Below are positions 10,961 through 24,300 of a DNA stretch of 64,000 bases, piece after piece. Made by a program: the position numbers and the translations under genes. How positions within the stretch are numbered: position 1 is the stretch's first letter; every line of letters begins with the position of its first letter. The notes below the pieces were generated by a model. It worked only from the letters and a program-made list of their open reading frames with translations, was not told where the DNA came from and did no database searches. The DNA lies in contig OY829542.1 of the NCBI GenBank assembly GCA_963691705.1, positions 64,690,427-64,754,426 of the forward strand. Reading direction: 5' to 3'. Source of the stretch: Viola odorata. Its lineage: Eukaryota; Streptophyta; Magnoliopsida; Malpighiales; Violaceae.

Positions 10961-13900
10961 ATGGCGATGGTTGACGAACCGTTGTATCCGATCGCCGTTC
11001 TCATTGACGAGCTCAAGAACGACGACATTCAGCTCCGTCTCAACTCCATCCGGCGACTCTCCACCATCGCACGCGCCCTCGGCGAGGAGCGCACTCGCAA
11101 GGAGCTCATCCCTTTCTTGAGCGAGAACAATGACGACGACGACGAGGTCCTCCTCGCCATGGCCGAAGAGTTAGGCGTCTTCATCCCCTACGTCGGCGGC
11201 GTGGATCACGCCAACATCCTCCTCCCCCCTCTCGAAACCCTCTGCACCGTCGAGGAAACCTGCGTCCGTGACAAGGCCGTGGAATCATTGGGCAGAATCG
11301 GATCACAAATGAAGGAACAAGATTTGCTCGATTTTTTAATACCTCTCGTCAAGGTTTGGATGATTATGACTTTGTAAATTTGTAACCTTTTTTTGTTCGT
11401 TGTAACTAATAATTAATAACTGACTGGATTGGCGATTGTGTTATTCTTTAGAGGTTGGCGGTTGGGGAATGGTTTACGGCGAGGGTTTCATGTTGTGGAT
11501 TGTTTCATATTGCATATCCAAGTGCGTCCGAGACATTGAAAACTGAGCTACGGGCAATTTACAGTCAGTTGTGTCAGGATGATATGCCTATGGTTCGGAA
11601 ATCTGCAGCCACTAACTTGGGGAAGTTTGCTGCCACTGTTGAGCCTGCTTACTTGAAGACAGACATTATGTCTATGTTTGAGGATCTCACACAAGATGGT
11701 GCGTATTGTTTGCAAATTTTTTTGTTTTGCTGCCTACATCTTATTCAAAGTTGCTATTTGGCAATTACTACTAGTCTGAACGTGCTGGTAGGTTCTAGTA
11801 TGAGTTATTCTTGCTTGAATAAGACGAAAGCCTTTGTATTTGGTTTCTCTATTGGATGGAAATGTAAATGTTAAACAAAATTTATCTTCACGTCAGATCA
11901 AGATTCTGTTCGATTATTGGCTGTTGAGGGTTGTGCTGCGCTTGGAAAGTTGTTGCAACCCCAAGACTGTGTGGCACATGTTCTCCCAGTCATAGTTAAT
12001 TTCTCACAGGTATTGCACATGCTAGCTCTATATAATTTGGTTTTGTATAGGAACACTTCTCATGTACAGTAAATTATGTTATTTAATCTTCTATTTCTTG
12101 GATAAACAATTTTTGCATGATTACTTCTTTTTTCGCATTGTTATTTTGTATGTATCATATACAGAATGGTGGATAGCATAAGGATACTTTCCTTGACAAT
12201 TACTCATGATGAAAAAAAAATCTGATCAGGATAAATCTTGGCGTGTTCGTTATATGGTTGCAAATCAATTATATGAGCTATGTGAAGCTGTTGGTCCTGA
12301 GCCTACTAGGTAACCACTCACCTTCAAGATTTGAACTGAATTAATTTGATCTGTGTGCTATGTCTATATCTTGCTATTTGATTTATGATCTTGAAGATGA
12401 TAGTTTTTTTCTCCCTTTATCACCCAAGCATCTCATGGACTGCTCGGGAGATCGAGTTTTCATGATGCAAGACTTAAAAGGCTTCCTTCCTTTCTTTTTT
12501 TCTGGAGAAAAATGCTACATATTAGAGTATCACTTTTATATGTTATTTGTCTTCAATGTACAATGGATGTTTGCTTCATTTAATTTACTGATTTGATGTT
12601 AACTTATAGTACGGACCTGGTTCCTGCGTATGTTCGCTTGCTTCGTGATAACGAAGCTGAAGTGCGTATAGCTGCTGCAGGAAAAGTGACCAAGTTTTGC
12701 CGGATTTTGAGCCCCGAACTTTCTATCCAGCATATTCTTCCTTGTGTAAAGGTATTGGATATTCATAAAATGATTTTCTGTTTTAAAGCAAGCTTCTTGT
12801 TTAATTGTGTAATAGTTATTGAATTTGCTACAGCTTGGGTGAAGTATATTTGGATACCAGTACTAGTCTAATTAAGGTTGCCTTCCACAGGAGTTGTCCA
12901 CAGATTCATCGCAACATGTTCGTTCTGCCCTGGCTTCTGTTATAATGGGAATGGCACCAGTTTTAGGAAAGGTAAGCACTTTTTCCCTTTCTGTAATTCC
13001 ATTTCTAATTCAACACCAGTGGGAGTTTTAGTTCATCCAAAAGTGGACATTTTTAGTCGAGTGGGATGCACTTATATTACGAGTGTATTTGCTGCAAATC
13101 AATTTACTCTAGTTTCTGTAGTGGTATCTCTAATATCTGGTATCCTAGAATGTGCAATATGCTTTCTTGTTGATTGTTTTGTTCTCACCCTAATGGTTTT
13201 GTAAACTTAATCATATAGCAGCTTCTACATTCTATTCTTTTTTTGTTTTCTTTTTCCTATTAACTATTGATCTAGTTAAGATTTCTCTGGAAAAATGTGT
13301 GGTTACTGTTGTTTCTTGCAAATAGACAATTGTAAGTGTATTCTGCAAGATCATGACAAATTTTATTTTGTAGTAATTGTTCTGAGAGTATGAAATCTAA
13401 TACCATTTTTGTCTGTAATTCTTCTAGATTCTCTGGCTGTCATTTTTTGTTATTATATTACAGAATCCCCAATATCTTTGTTTCTCCTTCTTTTGTGGTT
13501 GGCATAGTAGTGTTTTTGTTATCACATGCGCGTTTCATTTAGAAGCACTTGCTCCTTTCCAAAAAATGCTTCTTTCCTTGCACGTGACTTGACTTAATTT
13601 ATATTGATGATTGTAGGATGCAACAATAGAGCAATTGCTGCCTATTTTTCTCTCTCTTTTGAAAGATGAGTTTCCTGATGTTCGTCTTAATATTATCAGC
13701 AAGCTTGATCAAGTCAACGAGGTTTGTCAAAACTTCGAAATCAATTTTGATTGCTCTGTGCGATGAGAAAACTCTTGATATTGCGTTTTTGTTTTCTTAA
13801 AAGTACACTAAAAAGGCTCCTTAGTTTGACAAATTGCAAACTAGAAGGATACCTAGCTCAAACTATGAAGCCTTTGCTGGATGAGATTTTTGTCGGATGA

Positions 13901-16670
13901 TATTGGGGGAATCCTTAAACAATATCATTGTTATGAATACTACTGATATGTGAGCATGAATTTAGAAAATACACCAGATCTTGGACTAGGAAAGTAGCTG
14001 TGTGCAAGGCAATGTGATTAGATCTGATTCGCCTTTTTCTTATGCATGAATTGAAACAATTTCTTCATTGTAGTGACTCGATGTGAGTTGGTATCTTTTC
14101 ACAAGAGCTCAATTATTCTGGCAACCATGTGTAATTCCTATTATTTTGAACTCAAATGCAGGTAATTGGTATCGATTTGCTTTTCCAGTCCCTACTTCCA
14201 GCAATTGTGGAGCTTGCAGAGGATAAACACTGGAGGGTTCGGCTTGCAATTATAGAATATATACCGTTATTGGCAAGCCAGTTGGGTGTGGGATTTTTTG
14301 ATGATAAACTTGGCACTCTTTGCATGCAGTGGTTAAAGGATAAGGTCTGTAAACACTTGTATCCCTGCATGTTTGGTTATCCATATCCATTCTGGAGAGT
14401 TTTGTTCTTTTACTTGTATACTGGCGATGCAGATGTTGACTGCTCTAGTTTGTGCATGTGGTGCACTGATAAAAAAAAACTTGGGAACTCTTTGTTTTTC
14501 TTATAGAAAGCATTATGAAAAATGCTATACTTGCATCTTTTTTATTGCTGTGGGATATTGGGTTTAATCTGGTTTCAAGCATTTTTATGTTTTCCCCAAT
14601 TTAGTCGAAAGTTTTATGTTTGATTGAGTAGCTACTTCTGTTGCTGTTCATGCTTGAGAAGTGTTATCTTGAAATTTTGAGCATTTGGAGCTTTATTGTG
14701 ATAATTATCTACTCTGTATTTGTTATTGTCAGGTCTACTCAATTCGTGATGCGGCTGCCAATAATGTGAAGCGCCTAGCAGAAGAATTTGGCCCTGATTG
14801 GGCAATGCAGCATATAGTTCCACAGGTTTGCATCTCCATGTTGTTTTAGTTTGTTTTCTTTTCCATAGGAAATGAATAATGATATTGCTGTTGGCTTTTG
14901 ACATGCGACATGGATGTTGGATGATTTTCATAAGAATGTTTAATATAAGTGGATTTTCATAAGAATGTTTAATATAAGTAGAAATCTGAAATTCTGTGTG
15001 GTGATCCTTAAAGTTATTTTTTACACGGTTGATTGATCCCTTAGGAAATGAAATAATATAAGTGATCTCATTGTCTATCTTTCTTCCTCAAATGTAGGGA
15101 TTTTAGCAATTGACTTGTTACCTGTGTTGTGCATGCGTGTCGTATTTCATACACTAAAGATATGGACAAAACCCTACAATTTCAAATGGCTAATTGGCTT
15201 GTCCATCTCTTTAGCACATTGAAAATGAATCCTAGAATATTCTAGAATGATGGTAGATATCCTTCAAATCCAGTTGGAAATTGAATAATTTTAGCAACCT
15301 CACTATCCGTACCATCTAACTCAAGGATAAGGGTATCAGCAGTTGAACGTTACCTGTACTGTACTGGTTTTTTTGTACCTCATATATGTAAAGGTTATAA
15401 ATGAATTCCTACAATTTTAATATCAAACTGGCTTATTATCATGGACTACCTTAGGGTCAGCAAGATTAAGGCAATGACACGTTTGTTTGAGAGAGAGGCT
15501 TAGGCTAGGTTATGCTCTTTCATGTGGTTGATAGTTCTATATTCTAGCACGCTCTAGCAGTTATATTTAAGGCTTCTAGCATGAGCAGTTATTTTGTTTC
15601 TATTTAACACAAGTTATTTGAGTTTTACCACAACCGACGATCTTATTACCTCTCAAGAGTATGGTGGAACAACTATAATGGTTTTGACTCTAGTAGTGCT
15701 TTGATCCTGCCTAAACTGATTAAAGAATAGAAGAAAAATTCAAGTAATAGAACTGCAATGAAGAAATACAAGAAATAGTGGGAGATTAATAGTTTAACAA
15801 TCTGACAGTGCCTATCAATACTGGACAATTAAAGTTGTAGTGAGTACCCTTTTGTTGGTATAAATCAGTAAAAGTTGGCATCATCCAGCATAAATTAATT
15901 TTCATGGTGGATATTTCACTCTGTTATTATTTTCTAGTTGTAATGTACTCTGAACATTTAGGTATGTTCTGTCAACAGGTTTTGGGCATGATAAACAGCC
16001 CAAACTATCTGTATCGAATGACCATTTTGAATGCAATCTCTCTACTCGCACCTGTTATGGGTTCGGAGATTACTTGTTCTAAACTTCTTCCTGTAGTGGT
16101 CACTGCATCAAAAGACAGGTAATGCTGTTAGATCATGAAATCTTTTTTGTGAACAGTCTCACCTCTGCTTGGTAGTTGATTTGAGATTGTATCTTTCAGG
16201 GTCCCTAACATCAAGTTTAAAGTAGCTAAAGTTTTGCAGTCGATGATTCCCATTGTTGAGCAAACTGTAAGTACATTGACAAATTCATTTCCAAACATAT
16301 TTGTGAAGGCATTGTGTTTTTGAACTAAGAAGTATTCAACTGCAAAATGCAAATTAAAATTTCCTGAATATAATTTGGTATAATATGGCTTTTCCTTTAC
16401 TGCTTAAAATTAGTTGTTTGGATCAAGGATAGTGCTAGTTTAAGTGCAAAACCTTTTAGGGTGGAATTCCATTTATCCAATTCCAATTTCTTTATACTAC
16501 TCCGCGGAAACAAATGAGCAGGCACTAACAATGCTTGTTGAATGGTGCAGGTGGTGGAGAAGACGATACGTCCATGTTTAGTTGATCTGAGCGAGGACCC
16601 AGATGTTGATGTTAGGTTCTTCTCTACCCAAGCGTTACAGTCGAGTGACCAAGTTATGATGTCTAGCTAA
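10961..16670 (+). CDS. PP2AA: serine/threonine protein phosphatase 2A, 65-kDa scaffold A subunit
   Basis: Twelve exons: 10961-11353, 11452-11698, 11897-12009, 12230-12309, 12610-12751, 12891-12971, 13617-13721, 14162-14344, 14733-14825, 15979-16118, 16200-16266 and 16551-16670, all with GT-AG borders. The total is 1764 nt, 587 aa, against 588 aa for Arabidopsis RCN1. The protein is a chain of HEAT repeats (15 in the family) and begins [18 protein letters not shown]. Conserved HEAT phrases include [40 protein letters not shown] and [11 protein letters not shown]. The A subunit is the scaffold that binds the catalytic C and regulatory B subunits of PP2A. In Arabidopsis it acts in auxin transport, ABA and ethylene signalling. 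The longest intron (14826-15978) shows no gene. No frame damage is seen. Which of the family's paralogues this is cannot be told here. Confidence 0.96.
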
Positions 16671-16910
16671 GTTTTTTTTTTTTTTTTTTTTTTTTTTGTA
16701 ATTAGGCATTTATATTATTTCTTGTGCTGTTCCAATTAACATATGGATTCGTCATGCTTTGTTAAAGTTGCCAGCTATATATAGCTGAACCATCCTTCTC
16801 ATTTATACCTTGTCATTTTCTTTTTTCCCTTCCATTTTTTTTAGATAGAAGTAGAACTATTTAGGGATAATGGGACAGGACGGTTAATATATTTACTTTT
16901 TACCATTGAA
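16671..16910 (+). other. 3' flank of the PP2A A-subunit gene with a poly-T run
   Basis: A run of 26 T lies at 16672-16697, directly after the stop codon. The rest is likely 3' UTR (ending somewhere near 16800). No coding frame. Confidence 0.5.
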
Positions 16911-16911
16911 C

Positions 16912-17001
16912 CAGTAGTTCAGACAGTAGTATTTTCGCAAAACAAAGGAGGGGTTATGTCTCGAGTTCGAGTCTCTCAACTTGCAATTCCTGTCTTTTTT
17001 T
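16912..17001 (+). mobile_element. tRNA-derived SINE-like sequence
   Basis: The phrase tagttcagacagt resembles a pol III A box, and gagttcgagtctc at 16963-16975 is close to a B box, spaced roughly as in tRNA-derived SINE heads. A T-rich tail follows (tgtctttttttaa). A tRNA gene is unlikely because no cloverleaf forms. Confidence 0.4.
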
Positions 17002-17136
17002 AATATATGTTTATACTTTTTCACAGCACCCTAATCAACTTAATGGACTGTAAACCTGGAGACTTTTTCAAAACTGAAATCAATCATTTAAGGGTTGTAC
17101 AGGTGTATTTGTTGTAGTGTGTAAGGCGGTTTATAC

Positions 17137-17457
17137 ATGCATAATACTAGTATTTTTTATTTACACAGCTGGAACCAAACAGTTACAATGGTTCATCCAT
17201 CAAAGAACGGCAGGCTGTTAAAGCTTTTCGCCTTCGTGCAGTCGGAGGCCACCCATCCAATTTTCTTCTTCACATTGTCGTACACAACCAATTGCCCACG
17301 TAACGATACATCTGTTAGAGGTAATTTGCAGAAGAAGAAAAAGCATTACATTCGAGAATTTATAGAACGTAAATTTCAGCAGTATAGTGAAACTCTGGAA
17401 AAAAATTCTTTATATGACCTGGAGGTTATGATCCCTGCTATTTTTATTTATTTTTAG
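17137..17457 (+). other. exon-like open stretch of unknown identity
   Basis: Following the acceptor-like acacag at 17163-17168, one frame reads LEPNSYNGSSIKERQ and on to FLLHIVVHNQL before a stop. In another frame, after gtaatttgcag, a stretch reads IREFIERKFQQYSETLEK. Both look protein-like but I do not recognise the family, and a stop separates them. A shorter frame shift joins them as a 106-codon ORF. The stretch may be a decayed gene fragment next to the protease inverted repeat. Confidence 0.25.
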
Positions 17458-17825
17458 ATTCTTTATGATTCGTCCGTTTACAAGTGAAGGTTTGGAAAAC
17501 AGGAGCCATCATGATTTGATGTTTGTCTGTTGTCTGTCGCATGACATTTGTGGTGGATAGGAATACTCGCTGTTTCAGCAGTTGTAACGCGTTGCATTTT
17601 GTCCAAGTTTCCGAGTCTGTCGATGTGTGCAGTTTGTATATAAATTTGGTATTATTTTTATTTTCTTTTAACCATTTTTTTACTGTCAAATAATATTGTG
17701 AAGGAGAGTAAGTAGCTGTCAAATTTTAAGAAGCTTTTGGATGAATATTTTGAGTGCCTGCACCAGTCTTCACCCGTGAAACTGCATCCATTCCACTTCT
17801 GATGATAACTAAGTTCTTGTCACAG

Positions 17826-17933
17826 GTTGTATTTTACCTATGTGCTTGTGGGGAGCCCCAAGACCTCACTATCTCGACATTGATACCGGCAGTATGGATT
17901 CAATACGATGCTCCTTGCACTAGCTGTGCCAAG
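17826..17933 (+). pseudogene. aspartic protease exon 2 remnant, left copy
   Basis: After the acceptor gtcacag the frame reads LYFTYVLVG, then small deletions shift the frame, then HYLDIDTGS, then a 7-8 nt gap, then WIQYDAPCTSCAK up to a donor gtagtc. DTGS is the catalytic motif of pepsin-like proteases, and the surroundings match plant proteases of the APCB1/ASP1-like group. A codon for WIQC is changed to WIQY. The frameshifts make it nonfunctional. It heads the left arm of the large inverted repeat. Confidence 0.75.
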
Positions 17934-19610
17934 GTAGTCTGATAACCTTACCTTCTGCTGCTTAGGCTAGTCGGTTTAAAATGGGATGTGGTACCAACTA
18001 TGTGTTTTTTAGTTATTGCATGCCTTAATTTGCATAATGTTTAATGAATGTCCAATTGTTTCTTTGCTGATGTTGTGCAACTCTTTTCATTGTCTAGTTT
18101 CTTTTGTGCATGTATGATGGACTCTAAATGATCGTTTTCCCTTTCACTATCGTAAATTTAAATAAATGCTTTCATTTTTCCATATTGTCATGTTTAACTG
18201 TTTCTAGGATTTGAGGGAGAGAGGATGAGCTATGATTTGTTATCAGTGTAGAGAATAATTTAATAAATTTGACATGCCTTGGCCATGATGCTTCCAACTG
18301 AATACTGCTTGTTCTGCATGCTTTTCTTCTGTCATACAATATGCTGCTTATCCCTAATATTTACTTTTTGAATTAGATTCGCTCAACCTGTAGATTTTGC
18401 CAAATTTGTTTGAGGTTCAAACTATATTGACTCTGTTCAAGTAGTTGATGTAGGGTGCAAATACATTGTACAAGTTAAGCAAAGTCAGTATAGTGCTTCC
18501 CAAGGACTCATTATGCATGGAAGTTCAGAGGAATCTGAAGCTAGGGTAACGTGAGACATGCCAACAATGCGATTATGAGATTGAATATGTTGATCATAGC
18601 TCATCTCTCGGAGTTCTTAATGAAATCAAATGGATCACTGAGTAAGTTAAATTTATTTTTGGGTATGCACATGAATTTTCACATTACTGGTGAAGCTATA
18701 AATAAAATTTGAATGATAATTATTTATAACTTCACCAGTAATGTGAAAATCCATGTGCATACCCAAAAATAAAATTTGACTTACTCAGTGATCCATTTGA
18801 TTTCATTAGATGAAAGCTCATCTCTGGCAAGAACCCCAGAGATGAGCTATGATCAACATATTCAATCTCATAATTGCACATTGTTGGCATGTCTCACAGT
18901 ACCCGGCTTAGATTCCTCTGAACTTCCATGCATAATGAGTCCTTAGGAAGCACTATACCACTTTTGCTTAGCTTGTACAATACACTTGCACCCTACATCA
19001 ACTACATGATTAGAGTCCATATAGTTTGAACCGGTTCAAACTAATTTGGCGAAGTCTCTACATGTTGAGCTAGTAGATCTAGTTCAGAAAATAGATGTCA
19101 GGACACCAGCAGCATATTGTATGACAGAAGAAAAACACATGCAAAATAAGAGTATTTAGTTGAAAGCATCATGGCCCAGTCACGTCAAATTTATTAAATT
19201 CATCCTCTCCCCCTCAAATCCTAGAAACAGTTAAAACATGACTATGGAAAAATGAAGCTACTATAGTGAAAGGAAAACGATCATTTAGAGTCCATCATAC
19301 ATACACAAAAGAAACCAGACAGTGAAAAGAGTTGCACAACATCAGCAAAGAAACAATTGGACATTCATTAAACATGATGCAAATTAAGGCATGCAATAAC
19401 TCAGAAGCACCTAGTTGGTACACATCCTATTTTAAACCTACTAGTCTAAGCACTAGGTACCACATCCTATTTTAAACCTACTAGTCTAAGCAGCAGAAGG
19501 TTATCAGACTACCTTGGCATAGCTAGTGCAAGAAGCATCGCATTGGATCCATGTTAAATCACTGCCGGTATCAATAGTGAGGTTTTGGGGGCTTCCTTTG
19601 TAGACACCTA
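17850..19610. repeat. large inverted repeat (about 0.86-kb arms) of protease exon 2 and intron 2
   Basis: Left arm about 17850-18705 and right arm 18719 to about 19610 are reverse complements with scattered mismatches, around a loop of only about 13 bp at 18706-18718. Matching landmarks: gggtatgcacatg at 18661 with catgtgcatacccaaa at 18752, gtggatcactgag-type sequence near 18632 and 18784, and taccggcagt at 17885 with actgccggta at 19561. The right arm has an extra 45-bp tandem duplication (19427-19495, around tttaaacctactagtctaag). Transcription across it would give a long hairpin RNA. Confidence 0.85.
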
Positions 19611-20498
19611 CATTATTCAAAACCTCTCCCAGGAGAATACAGTATCATTAATAACTCCAATCACATTAGAGCCACCCCAACCAATCACACCTAGAGCCAC
19701 CTCACGACACATCAATCAAAACCCTATTCCCCCATTTCATGTGATTACTTTAAGCATGCATTCCACCAATCTTCCCAATAAAACGTGCGTTTTTTGCTTG
19801 CCTATCCAATGCTGTTTGAAATAACTCCAGAAACATATCATAGACCCCAAAAGCGTCTTCTCACAAAAAAATTGCCGCATGTATGAATGCCAAATAAAGC
19901 AACAAAATTAACACGTACCCATCTGGATAAACATTCCCCCTGACAGGAAAAATGGAGGATGAATCCTTTGAAGCAGCGTTTAAAACCACCAGTTTGTTAG
20001 CTTTATGAGGTCCATTCACATTTACATCATGAATAGAGGCATCCACCATAGCATTCTCCTTATACACAAGCCTCTTCAATGTACTCTCCAGATCCCTCTG
20101 CGGAATCTCACGAATATCAAACTTATGATACAATGGAACGATGAAAGACTTGGGTCCATGATGATCATCATCATCTATATCATGATTACGATTCTTCAAT
20201 TCTTGCAGAATATTACTAGAAAATAAAGACCTGTAGATCACAAGCGCAAGAAACGGGATTGAGGGAGTTGTAATGGTGGAGGAGGACGTGGGGATTGGAT
20301 TGGAAGGTTGAATTCTTGATGGGTCTGGTTTTGTTGGTGTGGGAAGTCGGTGTCAGTGTTAGTGAGAGTGAAAGCAGTGATGGTTTTGCCCATAGAAGGG
20401 TTGTCTGGTGGCGGGAGCGAGATTATGACAACCCCTTTGATTTGAGGAGAGTCATCGGCTTCCATTATATCCCTCTGATCTTGATCGGAGCAAGCCAA
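19513..20498 (-). pseudogene. aspartic protease (APCB1/ASP1-like), 5' exons only, right copy
   Basis: On the minus strand, exon 1 (20498-19919) starts MACSDQDQRDIMEAD and contains a proline-rich stretch, then a membrane-anchor region where a 1-nt shift breaks the frame near 20240, then SSIFPVRGNVYPDG up to a donor gtacgtg. After an intron, exon 2 (about 19610-19513) carries TIDTGSDLTWIQCDASC and ends at donor gtagtc. Family knowledge: these are membrane-anchored pepsin-like proteases of about 450-700 aa. Here everything after the first catalytic Asp exon is missing, because intron 2 runs into the inverted copy. The second DTG/DSG site is absent. Confidence 0.75.
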
Positions 20499-20539
20499 CG
20501 AGGGAGGAACAGGGAAGAGGAGCTGTTTTTCTAGTCTCC

Positions 20540-21398
20540 TGTTTGGTTTTGACTCTGCTTCTACCTAGCTTACAAGTCATCACGGTCATTGCTTTGGTAG
20601 GTACCCTGAAAGTCAAATGCTGATCAACTGTGCCTTTTCTTTTCTTCTTTTTTTATCAAAATAACTGTTTTCTTCTTTTTTTCCCTCTTTTTATACTAAC
20701 ATATTCAATTTCTTCAAAATACTAGTATATCATTTTTCTTAATTAACTTTTTTTTTTTAACTTTTTCAGTCATTTTTTTTTTTTTGCATAGGAGATAAAT
20801 CTCGTTATTTATTTTTGTACTTATCTGTTTTTTCCTACAATTTTTTTTTTTTTTGCATAGGAGATAAATCTCGTTATTTCACCAGCATTTTTATAATTTT
20901 TCTTCAAAGTTTAGGTGTTGGAAAAGAGGATGGAGTATTCATGTTCTTTACTTTTGGAAACAAGCAAGTAAGGTCTATTTAAAAGAAAAGGAATTACTAT
21001 GATTTACCTGTAAAAGCACAATAATTTTATCAAAGTGTCCTTCCTTCCACTAGGTTGGTAAATATCAATTAAGTCCCATGATCACAGAAATAAACCGAAA
21101 TTACAAAACAAAAGAATACTATTCATCCTTTTTACTTGGTAATAATTACACATCAACCTCACTTGACAAGCACACATTGTTGTTGGATATATTCAAACCC
21201 TAGAGTATGTAGACCTGGCCTCAATGCGCTCGCAAAGCTTTAACCGTTCCGGGGAGATTAAGAATTCTAGAGATTCAAGGTCATATATCAAACGAGCATA
21301 ATGCAGTGGATTAGCTATAAGTTTGATCTAAAACACCCCTTGCATACGGCAGAGATCACTGTCAAGTGAGCAGAGCTCTCCCACAAAACTGCATCCAC
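20540..21398. other. intergenic sequence with a direct repeat
   Basis: No gene is seen. The block tttgcataggagataaatctcgttattt occurs twice (start near 20784 and near 20852), each preceded by a T run, giving a period of about 68 bp. The region separates the protease remnant from the 3' end of PRP31. The last 100-200 bases before 21399 are probably the PRP31 3' UTR. Confidence 0.55.
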
Positions 21399-24300
21399 TC
21401 ATGTCCTCTTGATCCTAGAAAAGGTTCCCGTCTCAGAAAAGTAGGTGCTCTGGGTTCCACTGCCAAGTTGGTGTGCATGAGCTTGTGGATTTGAGAGCTC
21501 AATCCCCTGTAAAGAGGATCGTAAAGCGGATCAGTGATGGGGACACGAGTAAACAGAAATTATTTTGGTAAGTACAAATAGGATGTGCAAAATTCCAGAA
21601 GAAGCACAATGACATAATGGAACAACCGCAAACTCATCAGTGTCTCATCAGTAGACACAATCTGGGATCAATTCTATCTACTATAGCTATCCTGACAACA
21701 ACAAAATCTTCAGCTAATCATATTCCACCCTAAACCCACGTTGCTGTTTAAAGAGATGCAAACTTCCCGGCGTCTTACGGATACCAAATACAATTCAAGA
21801 ATACAAGACTAGGGAAATTTCACATGTACACCATCATGTACCTGAAAACTTTTCAGAATCTAAAGAGGACATGGCCTGCCAGACCTTTTTCTTGAAATAA
21901 TTGTTGACAAAATCAGCATTTCAATGATGAAGATCTCACAAGAAAATAGCATTGAAGTGGTAATCCAAAATAAAGGTGACAAACGGGATCCTCATCAAAA
22001 AAAGAAAAGATGACGAGTTCAAGTACCTGCACAGGTGTAAATGCCAGACTTGAAGTCAAACCAGAAGTAGCCCCACTGATTCCATACGGCTTCTCCTTGA
22101 ATCTGAAAGAAATGAAGACCACATACAGTAAGATAGAAGTGAAAACCACACAGCTCTAACTCATAACTATTGCAAGTTTCTTGTTATACAAAATAAATGA
22201 ATTCTACAAGAAAGCTGAAGTGCCTACTTCTTAGCAACTTTAGCAGCGAGTTTGCTCTGGCCAACTGATACACGCAGCTTGCCGCTCCCAGCCTGACCTA
22301 GCATTCCATAACCTTCCCCCAGTCCATCACCTAACAACAGGTACCGAGTAAACCATAAAAAGTAAGTTAAAACATTCTCAGCCAATCACACAAGAACTCC
22401 AAATAAAATCTTCCCAATAAAAAATCCTCCATTAGACATGACACACCATCAGTCAAAATGGTGGTAATATTTTTTCAGGAAAAAGTTCAGAGGAGAAAAA
22501 AAGAAGATGCATGAATAAGTTGACACCAGCACAAGAATTTTAAATAATCTAAACAACCAGTAATATATACTAAACAGGAAGCAGTAGTCGGACTGTGAAC
22601 ATGAAAGTCACAAATATGATGACTTCAGGCACACCAAATTGCATCCTGTTAGTAAGTACTTAAGAATTAAGAAGACACAGAAATTTACCCAATGAACTCT
22701 CTTCAGGCACACCAAATTGCATCCTATTAGCAAGCTTTCTCATGTCTGTTATGGCATATCTGAGAAAAGACATCACAAAAGTTACCAAAAGTTCAAAGCA
22801 GAAAACAACCTCACAAGCATAAAATATGAGCAAAGCTTCTACCTTTCCTTCATCTTCCTTAGCCGCCGGCCGCCTCTCTTTTTCTTGGGCTCAGAATCAG
22901 GTACCGGAAGAGGTTTAGGTTGCTTTGCAGGAGGAGGCTCTTGCCACTTCTCTATTTTCTTGGTAATCTCTTCCCGAAATTTTTTGCCAGTAGCTCCTGA
23001 TGGATCCCCTCTACTAGAATCTACTCGTGCAACAAGAGTTGATTTTCCAGCCAAGAGTCGCCCAGCACGCATTCTCAAAGCAGGTGGTGTGGTCTGCAAT
23101 ACCTCCGTTTGTTCAAAATAACCCACATAACCCCGTGACGTTACAGTAGAAAACCCAGCAAGGTTCTTCTTCTTTGCACCAAGTTGTTGAACATTACAAG
23201 CAGGCATCTTGGCCAATGATGCAAGGCCACCAGCTGTGCCAATCAGTTTCGCAGCAACAGCACTGCCAACTATAGCAGAAAGATTTGGGGCAATATATCC
23301 CATTCTACTTTCTACAAAATCAAGGACCTTTTTCTTTGCTGAATCAAGAGTAAGGGCACGATCACATGCATCAATTGTTTTTTGTAGTACATCCTCAGGA
23401 AGTGGTTTGCCGCTTGTTGTTGATGCTGTCACAGAGACCACCATAATGATGGCTGAGGGTAAAAGCCCTTCCAGATCTACAAGGGTCAGATCCATCTCAT
23501 TACCAATCTTCTTCACCACGCGAGCATAATCAATGGGGTGATGCACAAGTGATTCAAGCTCTGGAAACTTCAATCGGTATTTGTCACGGATGAAATTATG
23601 GATAATAACAATTTCATTCTCAATGTCCACCAACAACGCATTACAATCTACGATGAGCTGGTATTGTGGATCATCTCCTAACACTATTCCATGATCTGAT
23701 GTCCAAGAGCCCTTCTCCAGTGCATCATCCACTTTCTGCATTTCACAGATCAACCATAATGTTAATGTGAATGAGCATGCACAAAATGTCAACATCACGA
23801 TTCAACTATAAGAAAGAACGGATAAGACCAACACAGATAATAAACCAGAGTCCTCTGGAGCACAAAACCAAAACAACAAGGAATTTAAGTTCACAAGTTC
23901 CTCCCCTCCACACAAAGAATGAGGCTCACAAAACTACAAATTACATAAAGTAACATCTGACAAAAAAATGATAATGATAATAACAATAATAACAGAAGAG
24001 TACACCAAAGTCACAATATAAGATGCACAAACTAACCTTCATTATATCATTATATCTCTCAGTTTTCTGCAACTTTGACACGCTATCCAAATCATCATAA
24101 TTAAGAGCCTCGATGTCAGCCATATCACCATCAACATCTTCATCCATCTTTCCAGCATCACCATCATCTTCATCCTTACATAAGCAATAAAAACAAAAAA
24201 AAGCCAGAGAGTTAAAACGAAAAACTATACAGCAAAAGCGAAGGTGGCAAGGAAAGTGTCTGACAATTCAGACAACAGAATGGATGATGGATGATACAAA

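Noticed and set aside
16963..16975. tRNA gene suggested by a B-box-like motif
   Set aside because: No acceptor stem or cloverleaf can be formed, so a SINE head is more likely.
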